A DNA stretch of 64,000 nucleotides from Amycolatopsis sp. 195334CR (GTDB lineage: Bacteria > Actinomycetota > Actinomycetes > Mycobacteriales > Pseudonocardiaceae): positions 1,054,001 to 1,118,000 of the forward strand of contig NZ_JAFJMJ010000001.1 in the NCBI RefSeq assembly GCF_017309385.1, given 5' to 3'. A program made the translations under genes and the position numbers. This document shows, piece after piece, positions 1-8,371 of the stretch (position 1 is the stretch's first letter; every line of letters starts with the position of its first letter). Below the pieces are notes generated by a model, which was given only the letters and a program-made list of their open reading frames with translations, had not been told where the DNA came from and did not search any database.

Positions 1-1882
1 GCTGGGCGTCAGCGTCGGCTGGGTCGAGCCCTCGCGCACCCGCGAGGAGCGCCGCGAGGCCTACCACGCCGAGGTCACCTACGGCGCGGTCAGCGAGATC
101 GGCTTCGACATGCTGCGCGACCGCCTGGTCACCCGCGCCGACGAGCTGGTCCAGCCGGAGCCCGAGGTGGCGATCATCGACGAGGCCGACTCGGTGCTGG
201 TCGACGAGGCCAGGGTGCCGCTGGTGATGGCCGGTTCGGTGGACGCGGGGCAGGCCGACGAGGAGGTCGCCAACGTGGTCCGGCGGCTGCGCCTCGGGCT
301 GCACTACGAGACCGACAAGGACGGCCGCAACGCCTGGCTGACCACCGCGGGTTCGTCGGTGGTGGAGAAGTCGCTCGGCGGCATCGACCTGTACAGCGAG
401 TCCGGCGACGGGCAGGACCGGCTGGCCGCGGTGAACGTCGCGCTGCACGCGCACGCGCTGCTCGAACGCGACGTCGACTACCTGGTGCGCGACGGCAAGG
501 TCCAGCTGATCAACGCCTCCCGCGGCCGCGTCGCGGAACTGCAGCGCTGGCCGGACGGGCTCCAGGCCGCGGTCGAGGCCAAGGAGCAGGTGCCGCCGTC
601 GGACCGCGGCGAGATCCTCGACTCGATCACCGTGCAGGCGCTGATGGCGCGGTACCCGCAGGTGGCGGGCATGACCGGGACCGCGGTCGCGGTGGCCGAG
701 CAGCTGCGCGAGTTCTACAAGCTGGAAGTGGCGGTCATCCCGCCGAACACGGAGAACATCCGTGAGGACGCCAAGGACCGCATCTTCGCCTCGCCGTCGC
801 AGAAGCTGCGCGCGATCGAGGAGGAGATCGCCCGCGTGCACGAGACCGGGCAGCCGATCCTGGTCGGCACGCAGGACGTGGCCGAGTCCGAGGAACTGGC
901 CGAGAAGCTGGCGAAGGTCGGCCTCGAGTCCGTGGTGCTGAACGCGCGGAACGACGCCGAGGAAGCCGAGATCATCGCGGACGCCGGCCGGTACGGCGCG
1001 GTCACCGTGTCCACCCAGATGGCCGGTCGCGGTACCGACATCCGGCTCGGCGGCAAGGACGGCAAGGACCGCGACCGGGTGGCCGAGCTGGGCGGGCTGC
1101 ACGTGATCGGCACCGCGCGCTACCCGAGCAGCAGGCTCGACGACCAGCTGCGCGGCCGCGCCGGCCGCCAGGGCGACCCGGGCAGCTCGATCTACTTCGC
1201 CAGCCTCAACGACGACCTGGTGCTGCAGAACGCGCCGGACATCCCCGAGGGCATCGACTCCGACTCCGAGACCGGCGAGATCACCGACGGCGCCGCGCAC
1301 CGGCAGATCAAGCACGCGCAGCGCGTGGCCGAGGGCGTCGACCTGGAGATCCACCGCAACACCTGGCGCTACACCCGGCTGATCGAGCGGCAGCGCACCG
1401 AACTGCTGGCCCACCGCGACAAGCTGCTGCGCACCGACCTGGCGAAGGAGCAGCTGGAGAAGGGCGCGCCGGAGAAGTTCAAGGAACTGGCCGAGGCGGT
1501 GGACGACGAGGAGAAGGTGGAGCAGATCTGCCGCGAGATCGCGTTGTTCCACATCGACCAGCTCTGGTCGGACCACCTGGCCTTCCTGACCGACGTGCGG
1601 GAGAGCATCCACCTGCGCGCGCTGGCGCGGGAGACGCCGCTCGACGAGTTCCACCGCGCGGCGATCCCGGAGTTCCACAAGATCATCCCGGAGACCGAGC
1701 AGCGCTCGATCGCCTCGCTGGAGGAAGCCGAGATCACCGAGAACGGCATCGATCTCGCCGCTTCCGGCGTGCGGCGGGCCACCTCGACGTGGACCTACCT
1801 GGTGCACGACAACCCGTTCGACTCCGACGCCGAGCAGGCACTGAAGAAGGTGCGGAGCATGCTGCGCCGCAAGAAGGACTGA
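1..1882 (+). CDS. secA2: Accessory preprotein translocase ATPase SecA2 (5' end missing)
   Basis: This is the 3' part of an accessory Sec translocase ATPase, which powers export of a subset of proteins at the SecYEG channel. The frame is open from base 2, so the start codon, Walker A and part of NBD1 lie outside the window. About 626 residues are visible. They begin at EVTYGAVSEIGFDMLRD, followed by the DEAD-box segment DEADSVLVDEARVPL, the NBD2 motifs MAGRGTDIRLGG and QLRGRAGRQGDPGSS, and the helical scaffold. The protein ends in KVRSMLRRKKD and has no Cys-rich zinc tail. That missing tail and the divergent DEAD region separate it from housekeeping SecA1. The assignment as SecA2 is confident; its substrates cannot be read from sequence. 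Confidence 0.9.
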   Translation, partial: LGVSVGWVEPSRTREERREAYHAEVTYGAVSEIGFDMLRDRLVTRADELVQPEPEVAIIDEADSVLVDEARVPLVMAGSVDAGQADEEVANVVRRLRLGLHYETDKDGRNAWLTTAGSSVVEKSLGGIDLYSESGDGQDRLAAVNVALHAHALLERDVDYLVRDGKVQLINASRGRVAELQRWPDGLQAAVEAKEQVPPSDRGEILDSITVQALMARYPQVAGMTGTAVAVAEQLREFYKLEVAVIPPNTENIREDAKDRIFASPSQKLRAIEEEIARVHETGQPILVGTQDVAESEELAEKLAKVGLESVVLNARNDAEEAEIIADAGRYGAVTVSTQMAGRGTDIRLGGKDGKDRDRVAELGGLHVIGTARYPSSRLDDQLRGRAGRQGDPGSSIYFASLNDDLVLQNAPDIPEGIDSDSETGEITDGAAHRQIKHAQRVAEGVDLEIHRNTWRYTRLIERQRTELLAHRDKLLRTDLAKEQLEKGAPEKFKELAEAVDDEEKVEQICREIALFHIDQLWSDHLAFLTDVRESIHLRALARETPLDEFHRAAIPEFHKIIPETEQRSIASLEEAEITENGIDLAASGVRRATSTWTYLVHDNPFDSDAEQALKKVRSMLRRKKD

Positions 1883-1891
1883 CACACGAGC

Positions 1892-1928
1892 AAAAAGCGG
1901 GGTCCCGGCGCCGGGACCCCGCTTTTTT
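1892..1928. terminator. Bidirectional rho-independent terminator
   Basis: An A run, a perfect GC-rich inverted repeat (GCGGGGTCCCGG/CCGGGACCCCGC) and a T run lie between convergent secA2 and the DUF839 gene. The hairpin has an A/T tract on both sides, so it can terminate transcription from either direction. Confidence 0.85.
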
Positions 1929-1933
1929 GTGCC

Positions 1934-3094
1934 TCAGCTGCGGAAGGGACCGGTCACTTCGTAGGTGATGCCGCCCGAGCTGGACCCGCTGGTCCCGCGC
2001 TGGGACGAGAAGTACAGCCGGTTCCCGGCGGGCGTGAACGCCGGGCCGCAGATCTCGGAGCTGCTCTGGCCGTTGATCCGCAGGAACGGCGCGACGATGT
2101 CGTTCGGCGTGATCACGCAGATCTCCATGTTGCCACCGTCTTCGGCGACGAAGAGGTCACCGGACGCGCTGCCGGTCACGTTGTCCACCCCGGTCAGCGG
2201 TGCCGTGCCGGGGCTCACCAGCGAGTCGTCGTAGGCGAGTTCGTAGGTGTTGTTCACCAGGTTGAGCTGCCACAACCGGTTGTCGCCCTTGGTGGTGAAC
2301 CACGCGGTGTCGTTCGCGTAGTGCAGGCCCTCGCCGCCGTTGAACCGCTTCGCGCCGGAGACCTGGTTGCGGGTGGCGGTCGGCGAACCGTCCACATCGG
2401 GCACGTCGGCCCAGGTGAACGAGCCGGAGGTGGCCGTGCCCGCGCGGAGCACCTGCAGCTTGCCCGCGGACAGGTTGCCCCAGGTGGTGGGCAGGAAGCG
2501 GTAGAAGCACCCGTCGGAGACGTCCTCGGTCAGGTAGATCGCCTTGCGCACCGGGTCCGCCGCGGCGGCTTCGTGCTTGAACTGGCCCATCGCCGGGTGC
2601 CGGACCGAGGCCTTGACGCCCCACGGGTCGCATTCGAACACGTACCCGCGGTCGATCTCCTCGCAGGAGAGCCAGGTGTTCCACGGGGTGGCGCCGCCGG
2701 CGCAGTTCACCCTGGTGTTGCTGAGGATGCGGTACGCACCGGTGATGGTGCCGTTCGCGTCGAACTTCAGCGCGCCGGCGCCGCCGCCGAGCAGGACCTC
2801 CGAGTTGGACACGTAGATCCAGCCGCTGCCGTCGGCGAAGACCGCGCCGCCGTCGGGCGCGTCGTGCCAGGTGTACCCGGCGACCTTCTGCCCGGACCGG
2901 GCCACGACCCGGCTGGTGAACCCGGCCGGGAGCTGGATGCCGTTGGCGTCGGCGGCCTGGAGCGGGCCGTACGGGCTGGGGCCGTTCTGGGCGGGGTTCG
3001 CCAGTGCCGAGGGGGTGAAGGTGTTGCCGAACGCCGTGACGCCCGCGCCGAGCACCGCCGCGCGCAGGAAGTTCCGTCTCTTGAGGGTCGACAC
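1934..3094 (-). CDS. Tat-exported DUF839 / PhoX-like protein
   Basis: This 386-residue protein has an N-terminal twin-arginine signal (KRRNFLRAAVLGAG, then a hydrophobic stretch ending near ALA), so it is predicted to be exported folded by the Tat pathway. The rest has the repeating beta-strand character of DUF839/PhoX-like proteins, with segments such as CEEIDRGYVFECDPWG, GQFKHEAAAADP and YLTEDVSDGCFYRF. PhoX members are calcium/iron-dependent alkaline phosphatases, but this protein is clearly shorter than classical PhoX, so phosphatase activity is only a possibility. The start is GTG at 3094, preceded by GGAGG (3101-3105 on the complementary strand) at good spacing. It stands alone and converges on secA2. 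Confidence 0.8.
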   Translation of the reverse strand: MSTLKRRNFLRAAVLGAGVTAFGNTFTPSALANPAQNGPSPYGPLQAADANGIQLPAGFTSRVVARSGQKVAGYTWHDAPDGGAVFADGSGWIYVSNSEVLLGGGAGALKFDANGTITGAYRILSNTRVNCAGGATPWNTWLSCEEIDRGYVFECDPWGVKASVRHPAMGQFKHEAAAADPVRKAIYLTEDVSDGCFYRFLPTTWGNLSAGKLQVLRAGTATSGSFTWADVPDVDGSPTATRNQVSGAKRFNGGEGLHYANDTAWFTTKGDNRLWQLNLVNNTYELAYDDSLVSPGTAPLTGVDNVTGSASGDLFVAEDGGNMEICVITPNDIVAPFLRINGQSSSEICGPAFTPAGNRLYFSSQRGTSGSSSGGITYEVTGPFRS

Positions 3095-3203
3095 GCTGTG
3101 CCTCCGTTGAGTTCCGCTGTGTGGTGGGGGAACCCAACGGACGCTACGGAAACGCGGTCACCGGGTACAGGTACCCGCGGTGAACTCCCGACGAAAGGCG
3201 CAT

Positions 3204-5864
3204 TCACCCCAGCAGGCCGAGCCGGTGCGCGGCGGTGGCCGCCTGGACCCGGCCGGTGACCCCGAGCTTGCCGAGGATGCTGGACACATGCGCGCCCGCG
3301 GTCTTCACCGCGATGAACAGCTCACCGGCGATTTCCCGGTTCGTCCGGCCTTCGGCGAGCAGGCGGAGCACCTGCAGTTCGCGCGGGGTGAGGCGCTGTT
3401 CGGGCGCGGGTTCGTCGAGCCGCGTCCTGGTCGCCTTGGCCAGCCGCTCGATCTCGGCCAGCATTCCGGCTGCTCCCAGTGCCTCCGCGAGTGCGTGCGC
3501 GCGGCGCAGGTCGCCCGCCCGCAGTGCCGCCCGTGCCTCGCGGTACGGCTGGCACAACTCGGCCCACGCGTCGGCCGCGCGCGTCCAGTCGTCGCGTTCT
3601 CCGCTGCGTTCGGCCTTGTGCGTGAGCTGGTACGCCCGTTGCACGGCACCGTCGACGGGAAGTTCACCGACCGGCCAGGGTCCGGTCGCGACCACCGGCC
3701 AGAGGTACCGCGAGCTGGTCACCGAATCGTCGGCGAGCGCTCGTGCGACCGCCTCGCCCGCCTCGGTTTCCTTGCCCTGGAACAACATCAGTTCGACCTG
3801 GAGCTGGACGAGCAGCAACAGGTCCTGTGCGTAGGCGGTTCCGCGCGTGAACACCTCGCCGGCGTAGGCGACGGCTTCTTCGGCGGGCGCCCGATCGCCG
3901 CGCGCGAGGCCGAGGATTCCCTTCAGCACCAGCAGATACGCGCGCAGGCTCGGCGTCGGATCGAGTTCCAGCGCGTGGTCGAGGATCTCGTTCGCCTCGT
4001 CCCAGTCCCCCAACGCGATCAGTGCCTCGGCGAGGTTCCCGGCGTGCGCGGGGCCGGAGGTCCTGGCGAGACCGGTTTTCGCGGCTTCGGAAAGTCCACA
4101 ACGGGCCACGTCGGCGGCTCGCCGGTACTGCCCGGCGCCCACCAGCAGATCCGCCTGGCAGCGCAGCGTGTGCAGGACGATCCGCTCGTCGTCCAGTTCC
4201 TCGGCCGCGGTGAGCACACGAGCCAGTTCGGGCAGATCCGCGCGCAGGTAAGCCAGGTTGATGCGGGCGACCAGTTCGGACCGCACGTCACCGGGCGTTC
4301 GCGAGGCCTCTTCGGCGACCACGAGGGCCTTGTCTTCGCACGGGACCGTCATCAGGCGCGCGGCCAGCGCGTTCAACGCCGGACGACGTTCCGCGTGCCC
4401 GGCCGGGATCAGCCGCGCGGCCTCTCGCAGGTCGTCCAGATCGCCCGGCAGGCCGAGTGCGTACCGCAGTTCGCCGCGATGCCGCAGGATTCGCGCGAGT
4501 TTGACCGGATCTTCGGCGAATTCCTCGACGGCGGCCTCGATCAGGTTCATCGCGCGGTCGCCTTCCCCGGCGGACACGGCGGCCTCGATCGCGTCCTCCA
4601 GCACGTCGGCGGGCTTGGCGCCGAGTTCGAGCACACGCGCCAGGAACAGCGATCTTTCGGCGTAGGCGAGCGAATTCCCGGCCGTCGACGCGGCGGCCCA
4701 CGACGCCGCCAGCGCGCGCTCCGGATGTTGTTTCCGCACGGCGTACCAATGCCGGGCCAGTTCGACTTCGGGTCGCGCGACCAGCGACGCGTCTTGGGCG
4801 AGCGCCTCGCCGTAGCGCGTGTGCAGCGTGGCGCGTTCGCCCGGCAACAGGTCCTCGTAGACGACTTCGCGGATCAGCGCGTGCCGGAACGCGTACTCGT
4901 CTTCGTCGGCCACCAGGAGATTCGCCGCGACGGCCGGGCGGACGACATCCGACAACGCGACGTCGTCGAGTTCGGTGACCGAGGCCAGCAGCCGGTGTCC
5001 GACCCGGCTCCCACCGGCCGCCGCCGCCCGCACGACCTGCTGGGTCCGCGGTTCGAGCCGGTCCATCGGGGCTCGCAGCAGGTCCCGGATGGACTGCGGC
5101 AGCGACGGTCCCGGTTGGCCCGCACAGCCCAGCAGCGCCTCGACGAACAGCGGGTTCCCGTCGCTCTTGCGGAAGATCCGGTCGCTGAGACCGGGATCGG
5201 GTTCGTGCCCGAGCAGGCCGCGCAACTGCACGGTGACCGCGTTCTTCGGCAGGCGCGCCAGTTCCAGCCGTCGCACCCAGTCCAGCCGCGCCAGTTCCGC
5301 GAGCAACGAGCGCACCGCCGGATCCACCTGGTCGCTGCGGTAGCTGATCACCAGGAGCAGGCCGGGGATCGCGGGCTGGCTGCGCACCAGGAACCGCAGC
5401 AGGTCGCGGCTCGACCGGTCCGCCCAGTGCAGGTCCTCGACGGCGAGCACGAGCGGTTCCCGTTCGGCCAGGCCCTGGAACACCGCGAGGATCTGCTCGA
5501 ACAGCCGCGCCCGCGCCAGTTCGTCACCCGCGCGGTCCGGCGGACCGAGCGACGGGAGCAACCGGCCGAGTTCGCCGGTCCCGCCCGGCGACAGCGCGTG
5601 GATTTCGTCGGGACCGATCGCGCGCAGGACCGCGGTGAACGGCGCGAAGGGCAGGCCGTCCAGGCAGCCGCAGACCAGCACCCTGGCCTGCTGCGCGGCG
5701 GCGAACTCGCTGATCAGCCGGGACTTCCCGATCCCGGCCTCACCCCCGACGAGCACGGTGGCCGAGCCGGTCGCCGCCCTCGCGAAGGCGTCCGCGAGCA
5801 CCGCGAACTCGGCGTCCCGCCCGGGCGAGAACCGGACTCGGCAGTCCCGTGCGCATACCGCCAC
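3204..5864 (-). CDS. Large ATP-binding LuxR-family (LAL) transcriptional regulator
   Basis: This is a large regulator of about 886 residues. An N-terminal AAA/STAND ATPase has a Walker A motif GGEAGIGKS near residues 40-48 and the Walker B-like LVLAVEDLHWADRS. A long TPR-like helical middle follows. The C-terminal LuxR helix-turn-helix reads LTPRELQVLRLLAEGRTNREI followed by VKTAGAHVSSILGKLGV. LAL regulators sense a ligand through the helical repeats and activate transcription. The start is uncertain: the frame stays open to 5972, but that would overlap the divergent MFS gene, so GTG at 5864 was chosen. The divergent MFS/peptidase pair is a possible target. Confidence 0.85.
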   Translation of the reverse strand: MAVCARDCRVRFSPGRDAEFAVLADAFARAATGSATVLVGGEAGIGKSRLISEFAAAQQARVLVCGCLDGLPFAPFTAVLRAIGPDEIHALSPGGTGELGRLLPSLGPPDRAGDELARARLFEQILAVFQGLAEREPLVLAVEDLHWADRSSRDLLRFLVRSQPAIPGLLLVISYRSDQVDPAVRSLLAELARLDWVRRLELARLPKNAVTVQLRGLLGHEPDPGLSDRIFRKSDGNPLFVEALLGCAGQPGPSLPQSIRDLLRAPMDRLEPRTQQVVRAAAAGGSRVGHRLLASVTELDDVALSDVVRPAVAANLLVADEDEYAFRHALIREVVYEDLLPGERATLHTRYGEALAQDASLVARPEVELARHWYAVRKQHPERALAASWAAASTAGNSLAYAERSLFLARVLELGAKPADVLEDAIEAAVSAGEGDRAMNLIEAAVEEFAEDPVKLARILRHRGELRYALGLPGDLDDLREAARLIPAGHAERRPALNALAARLMTVPCEDKALVVAEEASRTPGDVRSELVARINLAYLRADLPELARVLTAAEELDDERIVLHTLRCQADLLVGAGQYRRAADVARCGLSEAAKTGLARTSGPAHAGNLAEALIALGDWDEANEILDHALELDPTPSLRAYLLVLKGILGLARGDRAPAEEAVAYAGEVFTRGTAYAQDLLLLVQLQVELMLFQGKETEAGEAVARALADDSVTSSRYLWPVVATGPWPVGELPVDGAVQRAYQLTHKAERSGERDDWTRAADAWAELCQPYREARAALRAGDLRRAHALAEALGAAGMLAEIERLAKATRTRLDEPAPEQRLTPRELQVLRLLAEGRTNREIAGELFIAVKTAGAHVSSILGKLGVTGRVQAATAAHRLGLLG

Positions 5865-5912
5865 ACTTCCACAGCACGCGGAAATGGGGCGGGTGGATAG
5901 GGCATCCGCCCG

Positions 5913-7091
5913 ATGCCCGGCCCACCCGGCCCGGCGGACGCTCGTGGCGTGCTCACCGAAGATCTCCGGCAACGACTGCTGACCCGGCCGATGGCCCTGG
6001 TGCTGGTACTCGCGTTCGGCGCGTTCTGCGGCTTCTACCTGCTGCTTTCCGTGGTCCCGCTGTACGCGTCGGCGTCCGGGGTGGTCAGCGCGGGGTTGTC
6101 CACCGGCGCGTTGATGCTGGCCACCGTCGCGATCGAGCCCGCGGTCCCGCGACTGGCGGCCCGGCTCGGGTACCGCGCGGTGCTGGCGCTCGGCGTGGTC
6201 CTGCTCGGCGCGCCCGCGTTCGCGTTGACCCTCTCCCCCGCGATGCCGTTGGTGCTGGCGGTCGCGCTGGCCCGAGGTGCCGGGCTCGGCATCGTCGTGG
6301 TGGTGGCGGTCGCGCTGGTCGCCGAACTCGCCGCGCCGGAACGCCGTGGCGAAGCGCTGGGCCTGTACGGGATCGCGGTCGGTGTGCCGCCGATCGCGGC
6401 ACTGCCGCTAGGAGTGTGGTTGAGCGCCGAAATCGGGTACGGACCGCTGTTCGTGGCCGGTGCCCTGCTGCCGCTGGTGACCTTGCCCGCCGTGCTCGGG
6501 CTGCCGTCGCGGCGTCCTCCGGTGCCGTCGCGGTCGGACTCCGGACCGGCCGGTCTGCTGCGGCCGACGCTGATCTTCGGCGCGACCACCTTCGCCGCCG
6601 GGGTCTTCGTGACCTTCCTGCCGCTGGCTGTCCCGCCGGAAGCGCGGCCGGTGGCGGCGGTCGCGCTGCTGGTCCAGTCGGCCGTGACACCGCTCGCGCG
6701 CTGGGTGGCCGGGCGGTTCGGCGACCGGTTCGGGTCGGGGCGGCTGCTGATCCCGTCCGTGCTCCTCGCCGCGATCGGAACCGCCGCGACGGTGGTGCTC
6801 GACCGCCCGGTGGCGGTGATCGCGGGCATGGCGGTGTTCGGCGTCGGCTTCGGCATGGCGCAGAACGTGACGCTGGCGGTGATGTTCGACCGCGTGCCGG
6901 AAGCGGCGTTCGGGCGGGTCAGCGTGCTGTGGAACATCGCCTACGACGCCGGTCTCGGGGCAGGCGCGGTCGGGTTCGGCCTGGTCGTCGGCGGGACCGG
7001 CTACCCGGTGGCGTTCGCGGCGACGGCCGCCCTGCTCTTCGCCGCGCTGCTCCCGGCGTGGCGTGACCAACGGAAAGGGCAACTCCGATGA
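5913..7091 (+). CDS. MFS transporter
   Basis: This 392-residue major facilitator superfamily protein has about twelve hydrophobic segments; the first starts at PMALVLVLAFGAFCGFYL. The loop after TM2 is basic (PRLAARLGYRAV), and the second half carries a similar loop, RWVAGRFGDRFGSGR. It is probably a proton-driven exporter or drug/sugar efflux protein in the inner membrane; the substrate is unknown. ATG 5913 is used, but GTG 5949 is an equally reasonable start because it trims only a Pro/Gly-rich leader. Its TGA overlaps the ATG of the M20 peptidase, so the two genes are translationally coupled. Confidence 0.85.
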   Translation: MPGPPGPADARGVLTEDLRQRLLTRPMALVLVLAFGAFCGFYLLLSVVPLYASASGVVSAGLSTGALMLATVAIEPAVPRLAARLGYRAVLALGVVLLGAPAFALTLSPAMPLVLAVALARGAGLGIVVVVAVALVAELAAPERRGEALGLYGIAVGVPPIAALPLGVWLSAEIGYGPLFVAGALLPLVTLPAVLGLPSRRPPVPSRSDSGPAGLLRPTLIFGATTFAAGVFVTFLPLAVPPEARPVAAVALLVQSAVTPLARWVAGRFGDRFGSGRLLIPSVLLAAIGTAATVVLDRPVAVIAGMAVFGVGFGMAQNVTLAVMFDRVPEAAFGRVSVLWNIAYDAGLGAGAVGFGLVVGGTGYPVAFAATAALLFAALLPAWRDQRKGQLR

Positions 7092-8371
7092 TCCCCGAGC
7101 TGGAAGCGCTGATCCGCATTCCGTCGGTGAGCGGTGAAGCCGTCGCGCTGCGCCGGTCGGCCGAGCTGACCGCGCGGTTGTTCCGCTCGACCGGCGCGCC
7201 CGAGGTGGAGGTCCTCGACGAGGTCGGCGCGCCGGCGGTGCTGGCGAGATATCCGGCGCCACCGGGCAAGCCGACCGTTCTGCTGTACGCGCACCACGAC
7301 GTGCAGCCGGCCGGGAGCGGCTGGTCCAGCCCGCCGTTCGAGCCGGTCCGGCGCGGGGATCGCTTGTACGGCAGGGGTTCGGCGGATGACAAGTCGGCGA
7401 TCGCGGCCCACCTCGCCGCGTTGCGCGCGTTCGACGGCAAGCCACCGGTGGGCGTGACGGTGCTGGTCGAAGGTGAGGAGGAGATCGGCTCGCCGACGCT
7501 CGCGGCGTTCATCGAGCGGTACCGCGACAAGCTCGCGGCCGACGTGATCGTGCTGGCCGACGCCGAGAACTTCGACGTCGGCGTGCCCGCGTTCACGACC
7601 TCCCTGCGTGGCCTCGCGGCGTGCGTGGTGGAAATCCGGACGATGGAACGGGGAGCGCATTCCGGGACCTACGGCGGTGCGGCACCGGACGCGCTGACCG
7701 CCCTGTGCCGCCTGCTCGCGACGCTGCACGACGAGTCGGGCGAAGTCGCGGTCGCGGGCCTGATCGGCGGGAAAGCACCCGCGGTCGATTACCCCGAGGA
7801 CCGGTTCCGCGTGGAGGCCGGCCTGCTCGACGGCGTGCCGTTGCTGGGCACCGGCCCGCTCGCCGAACGGATCTGGGCACGCCCTTCGGCGAGTGTGCTG
7901 GCGATCGACGCCCCACCGGTCGATGGGGCATCGAACACGTTGCAGCCGGTGGCCCGCGCGAAGGTGAGCCTGCGCCTGGCCCCCGGCGACAACGCGGTGC
8001 GCGCGCGGGCGGCGCTCGCGCGGCACCTGCGGACGCACGCGCCCTGGGCCGTGCGGGTGCACGTCGAAGAGGGCGAGGTCGCCGAGCCGTACTCGGGCGC
8101 GGCCTGCCTGGACGCGGCTCGGCGGGCCTACGCCAAGGCGTACGGCACCGAGGTGGTGGAGATCGGCGGCGGTGGCTCGATCCCGTTCGTCGCCGCGTTC
8201 GCCGGGGCGTTCCCCGACGCGGCGATCCTGATCACCAGCGCGGGCGGCGACCCGGCCTGCCGCGCGCACGCCGCCGACGAGAACCTGCACCTCGGCGACT
8301 TCGCGCGCGCGTGCGAAGCGGAAGCCCTGCTGCTGGCCGAGCTCAGTGCACCTCGCGCCAGGAGTTGGTGA
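7088..8371 (+). CDS. M20 family dipeptidase / metallopeptidase
   Basis: This 427-residue zinc metallopeptidase of the M20 family has the expected metal and catalytic motifs in order: YAHHDVQPAG, YGRGSADDKSAI, EGEEEIGSP and a C-terminal HAADENLHLGDF. The lid (dimerisation) domain is present in the middle (MERGAHSGTYGG region). M20 dipeptidases hydrolyse dipeptides or N-acyl amino acids in the cytoplasm. ATG 7088 overlaps the MFS stop by 4 nt, which suggests a transport-and-hydrolysis pair. The last 29 bases overlap the 3' end of convergent nadE. Confidence 0.88.
   Translation: MIPELEALIRIPSVSGEAVALRRSAELTARLFRSTGAPEVEVLDEVGAPAVLARYPAPPGKPTVLLYAHHDVQPAGSGWSSPPFEPVRRGDRLYGRGSADDKSAIAAHLAALRAFDGKPPVGVTVLVEGEEEIGSPTLAAFIERYRDKLAADVIVLADAENFDVGVPAFTTSLRGLAACVVEIRTMERGAHSGTYGGAAPDALTALCRLLATLHDESGEVAVAGLIGGKAPAVDYPEDRFRVEAGLLDGVPLLGTGPLAERIWARPSASVLAIDAPPVDGASNTLQPVARAKVSLRLAPGDNAVRARAALARHLRTHAPWAVRVHVEEGEVAEPYSGAACLDAARRAYAKAYGTEVVEIGGGGSIPFVAAFAGAFPDAAILITSAGGDPACRAHAADENLHLGDFARACEAEALLLAELSAPRARSW

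Noticed and set aside
3180..5900. 906-residue open frame opposite the LuxR-type regulator
   Set aside because: It is the antisense shadow of a clear ATPase/HTH gene and has Arg/Pro/Gln-rich sequence without any family motif; long antisense frames are expected in GC-rich DNA.
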